Part shown: piece after piece, positions 1 through 6,110 of the stretch
How positions within the stretch are numbered: position 1 is the first letter of the stretch
Layout: each line of letters opens with the position of its first letter
DNA from: Xanthomonas translucens pv. translucens DSM 18974
GTDB lineage: Bacteria; Pseudomonadota; Gammaproteobacteria; Xanthomonadales; Xanthomonadaceae
NCBI RefSeq assembly: GCF_000331775.1
Contig: NZ_CAPJ01000162.1
Location: forward strand, 1 to 8,896
Direction: 5' to 3'
DNA: 8,896 nt
Made by a program: the position numbers and the translations under genes
Notes under the pieces: generated by a model
Seen by the model: only the letters and a program-made list of their open reading frames with translations
Database searches by the model: none
What the model was told of the DNA's origin: nothing

Positions 1-505
1 AGGCCTGCAGCGGCGCCCAAGCCTGCTGCAAGCGCGGCAGCGAAAACGCGGCGTTGGCCGGACTGGTCGAGGGCAGCGCCAACACCGCCAGCGGCGCTTC
101 GCGCGGCGCCAGCTGCGGCTGCACGAAGCGCGCGAACGCCTGCGCCGCCGCCGCGCCGTTGCAGGCGATCGCGCGCAACTGCGGCAATTGCGCGATGCGC
201 GCGGGCAAGGGATTGGGCACTTCGCTGCCGCGCACGATCGCCGTGTCCAGGCTGCCGCGGCGCCGGCACTGGCCGATCACGTCCCACAGGCCCACGCCGC
301 AGGCCTGCATCGCCTGCAAGCGCGCGTCGTAGTCCAGTTGCGGATCGAAGCCGCACAGCGCGCCCAGCAACGGCCACAGGCGATTGCGCGGATGCGCGTA
401 ATAGCGGGCGTGCTGCAACGACATCGCACCGGGCATGGAGCCGAGAATCAGCACCCGGCAATCGTCGCGAATCTGCGCAGGCAAGCCCTGCAATACGTCC
501 TGCAT
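1..505 (-). CDS. DNA-deoxyinosine glycosylase (uracil-DNA glycosylase superfamily, family 6), C-terminus cut by window edge
   Basis: Reading the minus strand from ATG at 505 gives 168 open codons that run off the window start. Visible motifs are GSMPGAMSL (22-30, the GSxP glycosylase motif I), YYAHPRNRLW (35-44), GLWDVI (72-77), CNG (115-117) and LPSTSPANA (144-152, the C-terminal DNA-intercalation region). This set is characteristic of the family-6 hypoxanthine/deoxyinosine-DNA glycosylases, which remove hypoxanthine formed by adenine deamination and so start base excision repair in the cytoplasm. Homologues are roughly 160-190 aa, so only a few residues should be missing. Asn116 is probably the catalytic Asn, but that alignment is from memory. 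The ATG at 505 has no clear Shine-Dalgarno sequence; an in-frame GTG lies two codons upstream. A -10-like TAATAC (546-541, minus strand) would give a leader of about 30 nt. The gene is divergent from ompW. Confidence 0.85.
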   Translation of the reverse strand, partial: MQDVLQGLPAQIRDDCRVLILGSMPGAMSLQHARYYAHPRNRLWPLLGALCGFDPQLDYDARLQAMQACGVGLWDVIGQCRRRGSLDTAIVRGSEVPNPLPARIAQLPQLRAIACNGAAAAQAFARFVQPQLAPREAPLAVLALPSTSPANAAFSLPRLQQAWAPLQA

Positions 506-693
506 CGTCACATCGCGCGCATGTGGGTGAATGCCGCCAAGTATTAAAACCTCGTTATTTCAAGCCTTGGCGGCCCGTGCCTGAACAACGCCCGCCTTCG
601 CGCGGCCGGGGTCGGCGTCGATTCATCTTCTCATCGATACGGTGTGCGCGCCCACTCCCGTGGCCCCACAAAAAAAAGATTGAGGAGATTCCC
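506..693. promoter_or_regulatory. Divergent intergenic region between glycosylase gene and ompW
   Basis: These 188 bases separate two divergent genes and must hold both promoters. The only AT-rich patch (541-562) faces the glycosylase gene and contains TAATAC on the minus strand. Towards ompW, a weak -10-like GATACG lies at 636-641 with no convincing -35. I looked for an FNR-type dyad (TTGAT-N4-ATCAA), which controls ompW in enterobacteria, and found none. No small ORF with a ribosome binding site is evident. Confidence 0.4.
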
Positions 694-1326
694 ATGCGGT
701 CCATTCAAATCCTGAGCCTGGCTGTCGTTTCCGCCCTTGCGTTCGCGCCCGCCGCGTTTGCGCAGGATGCCGACACCGCATCCGGCAAGCGCTTTGCCGT
801 CGTCGGCAGCGCGACCCTGCTCGACCCCCATTCCAAGCCGGCCAACGGCCTCAACGTCGATGGCGGCCCGGCGCCGACCATCAGCGCCAGCTGGCTGATC
901 AACGACAACTGGGCCGTCGAGCTGTGGGGCGCCGCCGACAAGTTCAACCACCGGGTCACCGCCAGCGGCGTGGGCAAGGTCGGTACCGTCGAGCAGCAGC
1001 CGCTGGCGCTGAGCGGCCAGTACCACTTCGGCCAGGCGGACAACGTGTTCCGTCCGTTCGTCGGCGTCGGCTACTACGAGTCCAACTTCAGCAACGAGAA
1101 GATCGACGGCCTGTCGGCCAGCGGCCAGCACGTCGGCCTGGACACCGCCAAGGGTGCGATCGGCACCGTCGGCGTGGACATGAACATCAATTCGACCTGG
1201 TTCGCCCGCGCCGATGCCCGCTACATGCATTCGCGTCCGGAAGTGCAGGTTGCCGGCAGCGGCACCGGCCAGGACCTGAAGCTGGATCCGTGGCTGGTCA
1301 GCTTTGGCGTCGGCGCGCGTTTCTAA
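694..1326 (+). CDS. ompW: OmpW family outer membrane protein
   Basis: This encodes a 210-aa protein, close to the roughly 210 aa usual for OmpW. It has a classic signal peptide: MRSIQ, then a hydrophobic stretch, then AFA cut before QDAD (cleavage after about residue 23). The mature part alternates polar and hydrophobic residues as in a beta barrel (for example FRPFVGVGYYESNF and TWFARADARYMHS). It ends in DPWLVSFGVGARF; the terminal Phe is the sorting signal for outer membrane barrels, and 'DPW...GVGxRF' is the OmpW hallmark. OmpW proteins are eight-stranded barrels thought to pass small hydrophobic compounds and are often linked to stress responses. The start is chosen because AGGAG (683-687) sits 6 nt before ATG 694; upstream in-frame codons lack both a ribosome binding site and signal-peptide logic. 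The gene is monocistronic, closed by the terminator at 1351-1380. Confidence 0.93.
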   Translation: MRSIQILSLAVVSALAFAPAAFAQDADTASGKRFAVVGSATLLDPHSKPANGLNVDGGPAPTISASWLINDNWAVELWGAADKFNHRVTASGVGKVGTVEQQPLALSGQYHFGQADNVFRPFVGVGYYESNFSNEKIDGLSASGQHVGLDTAKGAIGTVGVDMNINSTWFARADARYMHSRPEVQVAGSGTGQDLKLDPWLVSFGVGARF

Positions 1327-1350
1327 CCGATCCAATCGCCATGTTCGGAT

Positions 1351-1380
1351 AAACGGGTCCTTCGGGGCCCGTTTTTCTTT
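1351..1380 (+). terminator. Rho-independent terminator of ompW
   Basis: The stem ACGGGTCC (1353-1360) pairs with GGGCCCGT (1365-1372), with one G-U pair, around a TTCG tetraloop closed by C-G. Flanking AAs can pair with the first Ts, and TTTTTCTTT follows. This very stable UUCG hairpin with a T-tract starts 25 nt after the ompW stop and separates ompW from the next gene. Confidence 0.9.
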
Positions 1381-1395
1381 ATTTGATGCGTTTGC

Positions 1396-1421
1396 TTCGC
1401 CTCTTCGGCCCATCGGTTCGG
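1396..1421 (+). promoter_or_regulatory. Imperfect PIP-box-like element (HrpX-type) upstream of the effector candidate
   Basis: TTCGC at 1396-1400 and TTCGG at 1417-1421 are separated by 16 bases. The known Xanthomonas plant-inducible-promoter box is TTCGB-N15-TTCGB, so both half-sites fit but the spacer is one base too long. AAACAT (1453-1458) begins after 31 further bases, within the 30-32 nt expected for the -10 of such promoters, and matches two of the three fixed positions of YANNNT. The GC-rich context makes TTCG common: five occur in this 100-bp gap. This could be chance; it is listed because the downstream gene looks like a type III effector. Confidence 0.25.
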
Positions 1422-1475
1422 CATCGCGGCACCTCCGATTCAGGGAGAATGGAAACATCGCCGTTCACAGTTTTC

Positions 1476-2261
1476 ATGAAAATTGATCCCATGCCGACTG
1501 CCCCTTCCATCCCCGCCCGCCGGTTCATCCACACCTCTTACGATCCCGGCGAGCCGTCTTCGGCCAATGCCGCCGATCCGGGCCAGGAGTCGCCATCGGC
1601 CCCACCCGTCTTCGAGGGACTGTCGCGACAAAGCATCGCCAGGCGTCTTGCGGCCGGCACAGGCGATTCAGGACATGGCCCACGCGGCTCCTCTTCCGTG
1701 CCAAACGGCTTTACTCAGGAGCAGATCGAGCCATTCCGCGCGCTGGAAAGGCAATACGCCGCGCTGTTTCGGACATCCCATGTCGAAGAAGTCCAGTCCG
1801 CAGACGATGTCCCGGACGACCGGGAAAGGAGAATGGATGTGGACATGGACGAATGCGCTGTGATCAACACCACTCTCGATGGATTCGACTCCCTCGGTAC
1901 GCTCGCGGTGGCGTCATGCATTGCCATTTGCGCGAAAGGAAAGAATCGTCGCGGCCATGACATTCTAGGCCTGTCGCATTACTCGGGAGTCGCGGATGCA
2001 CACGAGGTTCTCTCCGAGATCAGGGAGGGGATGCAGCAAAAAGGCGCGCGCAATCCCGAGATGTTCCTGGTGGGCGGCCTGATCTCCAACCAAGAGGACC
2101 TGAGCAGCTTCGAGATGGAGAGAGATCTTCTGGCGCTGCACAATCCTTTCAACATCACCGGCGCCAAGCTTCACGTCAGCATCAGCGACAGCGACGGCGA
2201 AGCGAACGCCGTCGATGTCGTGATGACGAAGGACAAAATCTACTACCACGCCGCTTGGTGA
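1476..2261 (+). CDS. xopAK: Putative type III secreted effector with CheD-like glutamine deamidase domain (XopAK-like)
   Basis: This encodes a 261-aa soluble protein without signal peptide or membrane segment. Residues 1-80 are rich in S, P, A and G and look disordered, like type III secretion N-termini. Residues 125-261 resemble the CheD fold: GTLAVASCIAIC followed by GLSHYSG places Thr142, Cys148 and His168 as a possible catalytic triad. Thr and Cys are six residues apart, as in CheD. Later segments (FLVGGL, NITGAKLHVSISDSDG, VDVVMTKDKIYY) match CheD's later strands in order. CheD and the related CNF1/BLF1 toxins deamidate glutamine side chains, so the likely role is deamidation of a host protein; the target is unknown. 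The xopAK name is tentative: I recall XopAK as a predicted deamidase effector of Xanthomonas. The start is uncertain. ATGs at 1386, 1449, 1476 and 1491 are in frame; AGGGAG (1442-1447) is too close to 1449, and 1476 fits the possible hrp promoter. The gene looks more AT-rich than its flanks, suggesting acquisition. Confidence 0.65.
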   Translation: MKIDPMPTAPSIPARRFIHTSYDPGEPSSANAADPGQESPSAPPVFEGLSRQSIARRLAAGTGDSGHGPRGSSSVPNGFTQEQIEPFRALERQYAALFRTSHVEEVQSADDVPDDRERRMDVDMDECAVINTTLDGFDSLGTLAVASCIAICAKGKNRRGHDILGLSHYSGVADAHEVLSEIREGMQQKGARNPEMFLVGGLISNQEDLSSFEMERDLLALHNPFNITGAKLHVSISDSDGEANAVDVVMTKDKIYYHAAW

Positions 2262-2266
2262 AGCCA

Positions 2267-2294
2267 CGCCGGCCCGAAGGCAGGGCTGCCGGCG
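2267..2294. other. GC-rich hairpin between convergent genes
   Basis: CGCCG (2267-2271) and GCCC (2272-2275) can pair with CGGCG (2290-2294) and GGGC (2283-2286), leaving a 7-nt loop and a 3-nt bulge. It lies in the 34-nt gap between the effector-candidate stop (2261) and the metQ stop (2296), so it could serve both transcripts. There is no T-tract on either side, so a role as an intrinsic terminator is doubtful. Confidence 0.3.
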
Positions 2295-2295
2295 C

Positions 2296-3102
2296 TCAGA
2301 ACGCCGGCAATACCGCGCCCTGGTACTTGCGCTCGATGAAGGCCTTGACCTCGGGGCTGGTCAGCGCCTTGGCCAGCTTCTGCACGCGCGGGTCGTCCTT
2401 GTTGTCGGCGCGCGCGACCAGGAAGTTCACGTACGGCGAGTCCTTGCTCTCGATCGCCAGCGCGTCGCGGGTGGGATTGAGTCCGGCATCGAGCGCATAG
2501 TTGGTGTTGATCAGGGCCAGATCGACCTGGTCCAGCACCCGCGGCAGCATCGCCGAATCCAGTTCGCGGAATTTCAGCTGCTTCGGATTGGCGACGATGT
2601 CGCGCTGGGTGGACAGCGCATTGGCCGGATCCTTGAGCTTGATGACCCCGGCCTTGTCGAGCAGGATCAGCGCGCGGCTGTTGTTGCTGGGATCGTTGGG
2701 AATCACCACGTCGGCGCCCTGCGGCAGCGCGGCCAGCGCCTTGAAGCGGCGCGAATAGGCGCCGAACGGCTCGATGTGCACGCCGATCACGGTGACAAGG
2801 CCGCTCTTGCGATCGCGGTTGTAGGCGTCCAGGTACGGCTCGGTCTGGAAGTAGTTCACGTCGATCTGCTTCTGCACCACCTGGTCGTTGGGCTGCACGT
2901 AATCGTTGAACACGCGCACCTGCAGGGTCACGCCCTGCTTGGCCAGCAGCGGCTTGACCACCTCCAGGATCTCCGCGTGCGGCACCGCAGTGGCGGCGAC
3001 GCTGAGCGTTGCGTTGTCGGCGCCGGGCGCGGAGGTCTTGCCGCAGGCGGCCAGGGCGAGCACGGCGGCGCCGAGCAGCAGACGAAGCGGGAGGTTGGTC
3101 AT
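2296..3102 (-). CDS. metQ: D-methionine-binding lipoprotein MetQ (NlpA family)
   Basis: This encodes a 268-aa substrate-binding lipoprotein of the methionine ABC importer, close to the 271 aa of E. coli MetQ. The N-terminus MTNLPLRLLLGAAVLALAAC is a lipoprotein signal with lipobox LAAC (17-20); Cys20 would be lipidated and anchor the protein in the periplasm. Family hallmarks follow: the EILEVVKPLLAKQG region, FNDYVQPN, 'DVNYFQTEPYLDAYN', 'EPFGAYSRRFK', 'VVIPNDPSNNSRALILL', 'LALINTNYALDAGL' and the C-terminal 'FIERKYQGAVLPAF'. The start was chosen because the lipoprotein signal begins exactly here; a longer ORF to 3156 adds 18 residues that spoil the signal. No clear Shine-Dalgarno precedes ATG 3102. 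It is the last gene of metNIQ, separated from metI by 196 bases holding a REP doublet. It is convergent with the effector candidate. Confidence 0.96.
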   Translation of the reverse strand: MTNLPLRLLLGAAVLALAACGKTSAPGADNATLSVAATAVPHAEILEVVKPLLAKQGVTLQVRVFNDYVQPNDQVVQKQIDVNYFQTEPYLDAYNRDRKSGLVTVIGVHIEPFGAYSRRFKALAALPQGADVVIPNDPSNNSRALILLDKAGVIKLKDPANALSTQRDIVANPKQLKFRELDSAMLPRVLDQVDLALINTNYALDAGLNPTRDALAIESKDSPYVNFLVARADNKDDPRVQKLAKALTSPEVKAFIERKYQGAVLPAF

Positions 3103-3206
3103 GGGCAGGAATCCGAAACGTGGGGAAGAAAAGCGGCCAGGCCGCCATGCAGGCAAGCTAGCAGACCCCGACGCTGCATGCGGCGAAGGGCCAGGGATGG
3201 CTTTTC

Positions 3207-3273
3207 TGTAGGAGCGGCTTCAGCCGCGACCGCTTTAGCGAGAGATCCGGTCGCGGCTGAAGCCGCTCCTACA
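3207..3273. repeat. REP doublet (REPIN-like, GTAG class) inside the met operon
   Basis: Two perfect 26-base inverted arms (3207-3232 and 3248-3273) flank a 15-base spacer. Each arm carries GTAGGAGCGGCTTCAGCCGC, beginning with the GTAG tetranucleotide, and holds its own small hairpin, GCGGCT-TC-AGCCGC. The same arm recurs at 7254-7319. GTAG-headed REPs are abundant in Xanthomonas and Stenotrophomonas and are thought to be mobilised by RAYT (REP-associated tyrosine) transposases; none is encoded in this window. In the metNIQ transcript the structure would fold between metI and metQ and could affect mRNA stability or the ratio of receptor to permease. Confidence 0.88.
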
Positions 3274-3298
3274 CAGAGCAAGGCAAGGCACTGCGCGC

Positions 3299-3994
3299 TC
3301 AGCGCCGGCTGTAATGCGCGACCAGCCGGTCGCCGAGCATCTGCAGCCCCTGCACTAGCAACAGCAGCACCACCACGGTGATCAGGGCCACGTCGGCGTG
3401 CGAGCGTTGGTAGCCGTCGCGATAGGCCAGGTCGCCGAGGCCGCCGGAGCCGATCGCGCCGCCCATCGCGGTGAAGCCGATCAGCGCGATGGTGGTCACC
3501 GTGGCGCCGGCGATCAGCCCCGGCCGCGCTTCGGGCAGCAGCACCCGCGTCACCAGTTGCCAGGTGGTCGCGCCCATCGCCAGGCTGGCCTCGACCACGC
3601 CGCGGTCCACTTCGCGCAGCGCGGTCTCCACCAACCGCGCGTAGAACGGCGCCGCACCCACCACCAGCGGCAGGATCGCGCCGCGCACGCCCAGCGAAGT
3701 CCCCATTGCCCACAGCGTCAGCGGAATCATCGCGATCATCAGGATGATGAAGGGCACCGAGCGCAGCACGTTGATCGCCAGCGCCAGCACGCCGTACAGC
3801 ATTGGCCGCTGGTGGGTCTGACGCGGCCCGGTCAGGAACAGCAGCACGCCCAGCGGCAGGCCGATCAGCAGGGTCAGCGGCAGCGCGCCGCCGAGCATCA
3901 GCAGCGTGTCCAGCGTGGCGTTGCCGATCTCGGCCCATTTGCCGGCGTCGAGATTGCGGAAGAAGCCGCTGGCGGCGGTGGCGAACGGGATCAT
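3299..3994 (-). CDS. metI: Methionine ABC transporter permease MetI
   Basis: This encodes a 231-aa inner-membrane permease (E. coli MetI is 217 aa) with about five hydrophobic segments, for example [39 protein letters not shown] and [19 protein letters not shown]. The cytoplasmic coupling loop '[22 protein letters not shown]' is the EAA motif that docks on the MetN ATPase. '[24 protein letters not shown]' near the C-terminus is typical of MetI. The ATG at 3994 overlaps the metN stop in an ATGA tetranucleotide. AGGAG (4007-4003, minus strand), inside metN, is spaced 8 nt from the start, so translation is coupled to metN. The 196-base gap to metQ holds the REP doublet. Confidence 0.96.
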   Translation of the reverse strand: MIPFATAASGFFRNLDAGKWAEIGNATLDTLLMLGGALPLTLLIGLPLGVLLFLTGPRQTHQRPMLYGVLALAINVLRSVPFIILMIAMIPLTLWAMGTSLGVRGAILPLVVGAAPFYARLVETALREVDRGVVEASLAMGATTWQLVTRVLLPEARPGLIAGATVTTIALIGFTAMGGAIGSGGLGDLAYRDGYQRSHADVALITVVVLLLLVQGLQMLGDRLVAHYSRR

Positions 3995-4998
3995 CGGCGC
4001 AGCTCCTCGACATGCACGCCGGCGGCGACGAACCCGGCCTGCGCCGCGTCCAGATCGCCGCCGACCAGGGCCACGGTCAGCTGGCCGTAGGGGGTGTCCT
4101 TGATCCGGTCGATGCGCCCGGACAGGATGTTGTAGTCCACCGCGGTCTCGCGCGCGATGCGCCCGAGCAGCGGGGCGTAGGTGTCGCCGCCGAGGAAGGT
4201 CAGGCGCAGGATGCGCCCGGCCACCGCGGTGAAGTCGCGATGCAGTTCGCCTTCGTCCACATGTTCGGCCTCGGACACGAAGCGGCGCGTGGTCGGATGG
4301 CGCGGGTGCAGGAACACCTCGGTGACCGGCCCGCTCTCGACCAGGTGCCCGGCATCGAGCACCGCCACGCGGTCGCAGACGCGGCGGATCACGTCCATCT
4401 CGTGGGTGATCAGCACGATGGTCAGGCCCAGCTCGCGGTTGATCTGCGCCAGCAGGCGCAGCACCGAGGCGGTGGTCTGCGGATCCAGCGCACTGGTGGC
4501 CTCGTCGCACAGCAGGATCTGCGGCCCGGTGGCCAGCGCGCGGGCGATGCCCACGCGCTGCTTCTGCCCGCCCGACAGCTGCGCCGGATACTTGTTGGCG
4601 TGCTCGGCCAGGCCGACCCGGGCCAGCAGTTCGGCCACCCGTGCGTCGATCTGCGCGCGCGCGGTGCCGGCCAGTTCCAGCGGGAAGGCGACATTGCCGG
4701 CCACAGTGCGCGAGGACAGCAGATTGAAGTGCTGGAAGATCATGCCGATGCGCCGGCGCAGCGTGCGCAGCCCGGCACGGTCCAGCGCGGTGACGTCCTC
4801 GCCGTCGATCAGCAAGCGCCCGCCGCTGGGTTCCTCGAGCCGGTTGATCAGGCGGATCAGCGTGGACTTGCCGGCGCCGGAATGGCCGATGATGCCGAAC
4901 ACCTCGCCAGCGCGGATCTCCAGGTCGAGCGGATGCAAGGCCACGACCGCTTGGCCGGCGACGGAGTAGGACTTGTGCAGGTGCTCGAACTGGATCAA
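3991..4998 (-). CDS. metN: Methionine ABC transporter ATP-binding protein MetN
   Basis: This encodes a 335-aa ATPase (E. coli MetN is 343 aa) that powers methionine import with MetI and MetQ. In order: Walker [10 protein letters not shown] (38-46), Q-loop FQHF (88-91), ABC signature LSGGQ (141-145), Walker B ILLCDE (161-166), and the H-loop His199 in THEM. Residues from about 263 to the end ([15 protein letters not shown]..., [13 protein letters not shown]) form the NIL domain, which in MetN binds cytoplasmic methionine and inhibits transport. So the importer is probably feedback-inhibited by its substrate. The start is a TTG at 4998, giving [11 protein letters not shown], the expected MetN N-terminus. 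No in-frame ATG exists nearby and no clear Shine-Dalgarno is seen, which suggests modest translation. The reading frame stays open far upstream through the intergenic region and in antisense to eamA, but that part is not MetN-like. The gene overlaps metI by 4 bases. Confidence 0.95.
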   Translation of the reverse strand: MIQFEHLHKSYSVAGQAVVALHPLDLEIRAGEVFGIIGHSGAGKSTLIRLINRLEEPSGGRLLIDGEDVTALDRAGLRTLRRRIGMIFQHFNLLSSRTVAGNVAFPLELAGTARAQIDARVAELLARVGLAEHANKYPAQLSGGQKQRVGIARALATGPQILLCDEATSALDPQTTASVLRLLAQINRELGLTIVLITHEMDVIRRVCDRVAVLDAGHLVESGPVTEVFLHPRHPTTRRFVSEAEHVDEGELHRDFTAVAGRILRLTFLGGDTYAPLLGRIARETAVDYNILSGRIDRIKDTPYGQLTVALVGGDLDAAQAGFVAAGVHVEELRR

Positions 4999-5036
4999 CG
5001 CGCGGGGACCGGCAGCGGAAGGGGGCGCAAAGCCTA

Positions 5037-5078
5037 GCAGGCCAGGCCTGCAGGCGTTATTCCATTGGATTCTAACGC
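5037..5078 (-). promoter_or_regulatory. Possible metN promoter/operator with two dyads
   Basis: The metN-eamA gap is 107 bases. It holds GCGTTA (5054-5059) facing TAACGC (5073-5078), with a slightly off-centre TCCA/TGGA (5061-5064, 5066-5069) between them. On the minus strand a -10-like TAGAAT lies at 5074-5069, within this dyad, giving a leader of about 65 nt to the TTG start. Just downstream is a perfect palindrome, GCAGGCC-A-GGCCTGC (5037-5051). No clear -35 and no SAM-riboswitch-like series of stems was seen. An operator for methionine control is an inference. Confidence 0.35.
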
Positions 5079-5105
5079 GTGCGCCTGGAGCGCCGCCGGC
5101 ACCCG

Positions 5106-6002
5106 CTAGGGATGCGCCAGCGGCGGCGGGCGCACCGTGGCGTGGACCCGCTCGCGGTGCAGCAGGTACAGCCCGCTGGCGACGATGATCGCTGCGCCCA
5201 ACCAGGTCCAGGCGTCGGGCAGCTTGCGCCACAGCAGCCAGTCCCACGGGATCACCCAGATCAGGCCGCTGTACTCCAACGGCGCGATCAGCGAGGCGTC
5301 GCCGCGGCGGAACGCCTGGGTCAAGGCCACCTGCGCCAGCGCGCCGGCCAGGCCGAGCGTGGCGATCCAGCCAGCATCGGCCAGGCGCAGCGGGAGCCAG
5401 GCCGGCCACGCCAGCGCACCGGCGCCCAGCACCATGATCAGCAGGAACCAGACCACCAGCGACTGCGGCGTCTCGGTACGCGCCAGCAGGCTGACCAGCA
5501 CCACCGCGAGCGCATAGGCGGTGGCCGCCAGCAGCACCATCAACCCCGGCAACGACACGAAGCCGCCCACGCCGGGGCGCAGCACCACCAGCACGCCGAC
5601 CAGGCCGATGCCGATCGCGGCCCAGCGCCGCGGGCCGACCTGCTCGCCCAGCAGCGGCACCGACAACGCCGTCACCAGCAGCGGCGCGACGAAGTAGATC
5701 GTGTAGGCGGTGGACAGCGGCAGGCTGCGCAGCGCCCAGGCGAAGCAGCCGATCATCGCGATGCCGAGCACGCCGCGCAGCAGGTGCAGGCCCCAGCGCA
5801 CCGGCAGGATCGATCGCGGGCCGGCGGTGGCCAGCACCCACAGCAGCACGAACGGCAGCGAGGCGCCGCCGCGCAGCGCGGCCACCTGCAGCGCCGGATA
5901 GTGCGCGGTCAGCAGCTTCATCGTCGCATCCATCAGCGCGAAGCAGGCGACCGCCGCGATCATCCAGGCGGCGGCCGCGGCGTTGGAACGGGAGCTGGGC
6001 AT
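5106..6002 (-). CDS. EamA/DMT family transporter
   Basis: This encodes a 298-aa integral membrane protein, the usual length for the drug/metabolite transporter superfamily, with about ten hydrophobic segments in two EamA repeats. Repeat one covers [36 protein letters not shown] and '[24 protein letters not shown]'. Repeat two includes '[14 protein letters not shown]', '[22 protein letters not shown]' and '[17 protein letters not shown]'. The motif '[24 protein letters not shown]' is typical of the second EamA repeat. Family members export or import small metabolites, and some are annotated as S-adenosylmethionine transporters; the substrate here cannot be read from sequence. The ATG at 6002 has no Shine-Dalgarno, but GATAAT ends 6 nt before it, so the mRNA may be leaderless. 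The gene lies 107 bases upstream of metN on the same strand and is divergent from yajQ. Confidence 0.9.
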   Translation of the reverse strand: MPSSRSNAAAAAWMIAAVACFALMDATMKLLTAHYPALQVAALRGGASLPFVLLWVLATAGPRSILPVRWGLHLLRGVLGIAMIGCFAWALRSLPLSTAYTIYFVAPLLVTALSVPLLGEQVGPRRWAAIGIGLVGVLVVLRPGVGGFVSLPGLMVLLAATAYALAVVLVSLLARTETPQSLVVWFLLIMVLGAGALAWPAWLPLRLADAGWIATLGLAGALAQVALTQAFRRGDASLIAPLEYSGLIWVIPWDWLLWRKLPDAWTWLGAAIIVASGLYLLHRERVHATVRPPPLAHP

Positions 6003-6008
6003 GCGCGG

Positions 6009-6014
6009 ATTATC
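6009..6014 (-). promoter_or_regulatory. -10-like box immediately before eamA start
   Basis: GATAAT on the minus strand (5 of 6 matches to TATAAT) ends six bases before ATG 6002. This would place transcription initiation at the A of the start codon. No recognisable -35 is seen 16-18 bases upstream (sequence there is GC-only). Confidence 0.3.
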
Positions 6015-6110
6015 GCCGCGATCGGCGGCAGCGCGCAGCGGCGCGAACGCGCCGGCAGCGGCGCTGCGGCGAGATCGGTAGGATAGGCAGTCTTTCTCCG
6101 AGGAACTGCC

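Noticed and set aside
597..621. PIP-box half-site TTCGC upstream of ompW
   Set aside because: The second half-site at the required spacing reads GTCGA, so only one half is present.
631..1458. Minus-strand open frame opposite ompW, crossing its terminator
   Set aside because: It runs through the terminator hairpin and through ompW in antisense, and the translation shows no recognisable domain.
1383..1475. Longer start (1386 or 1449) for the effector candidate
   Set aside because: ATG 1386 overlaps the region of the imperfect PIP box, and at 1449 the AGGGAG is only one base away; 1476 is preferred, but 1449 cannot be excluded.
3103..3156. Longer MetQ start 18 codons upstream
   Set aside because: It would bury the lipoprotein signal; the lipobox Cys fits position 20 only from ATG 3102.
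3207..3273. Palindrome read as a rho-independent terminator of metI or as a CRISPR repeat
   Set aside because: No T-tract follows on the minus strand, arms are inverted rather than direct, and an identical pair occurs elsewhere; a REP doublet explains it better.
3802..5037. Long plus-strand open frame opposite metI and metN
   Set aside because: It is antisense to genes with full diagnostic motifs, is dominated by R, A, G, H and Q, and has no ribosome binding site; it is a product of high GC in a shadow frame.
4999..5105. SAM or methionine riboswitch before metN
   Set aside because: The 107-base leader has only one short palindrome and one imperfect dyad; the multi-stem layout and conserved blocks of SAM riboswitches are absent.
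4999..5841. N-terminal extension of MetN to a 616-codon reading
   Set aside because: The extra part is a wrong-frame reading of the EamA gene and the intergenic region; MetN homology begins at the TTG at 4998.
5079..6086. Plus-strand open frame opposite the EamA gene
   Set aside because: It has Q/R/H-rich low-complexity translation, no family resemblance, and full overlap with a well-supported membrane protein.
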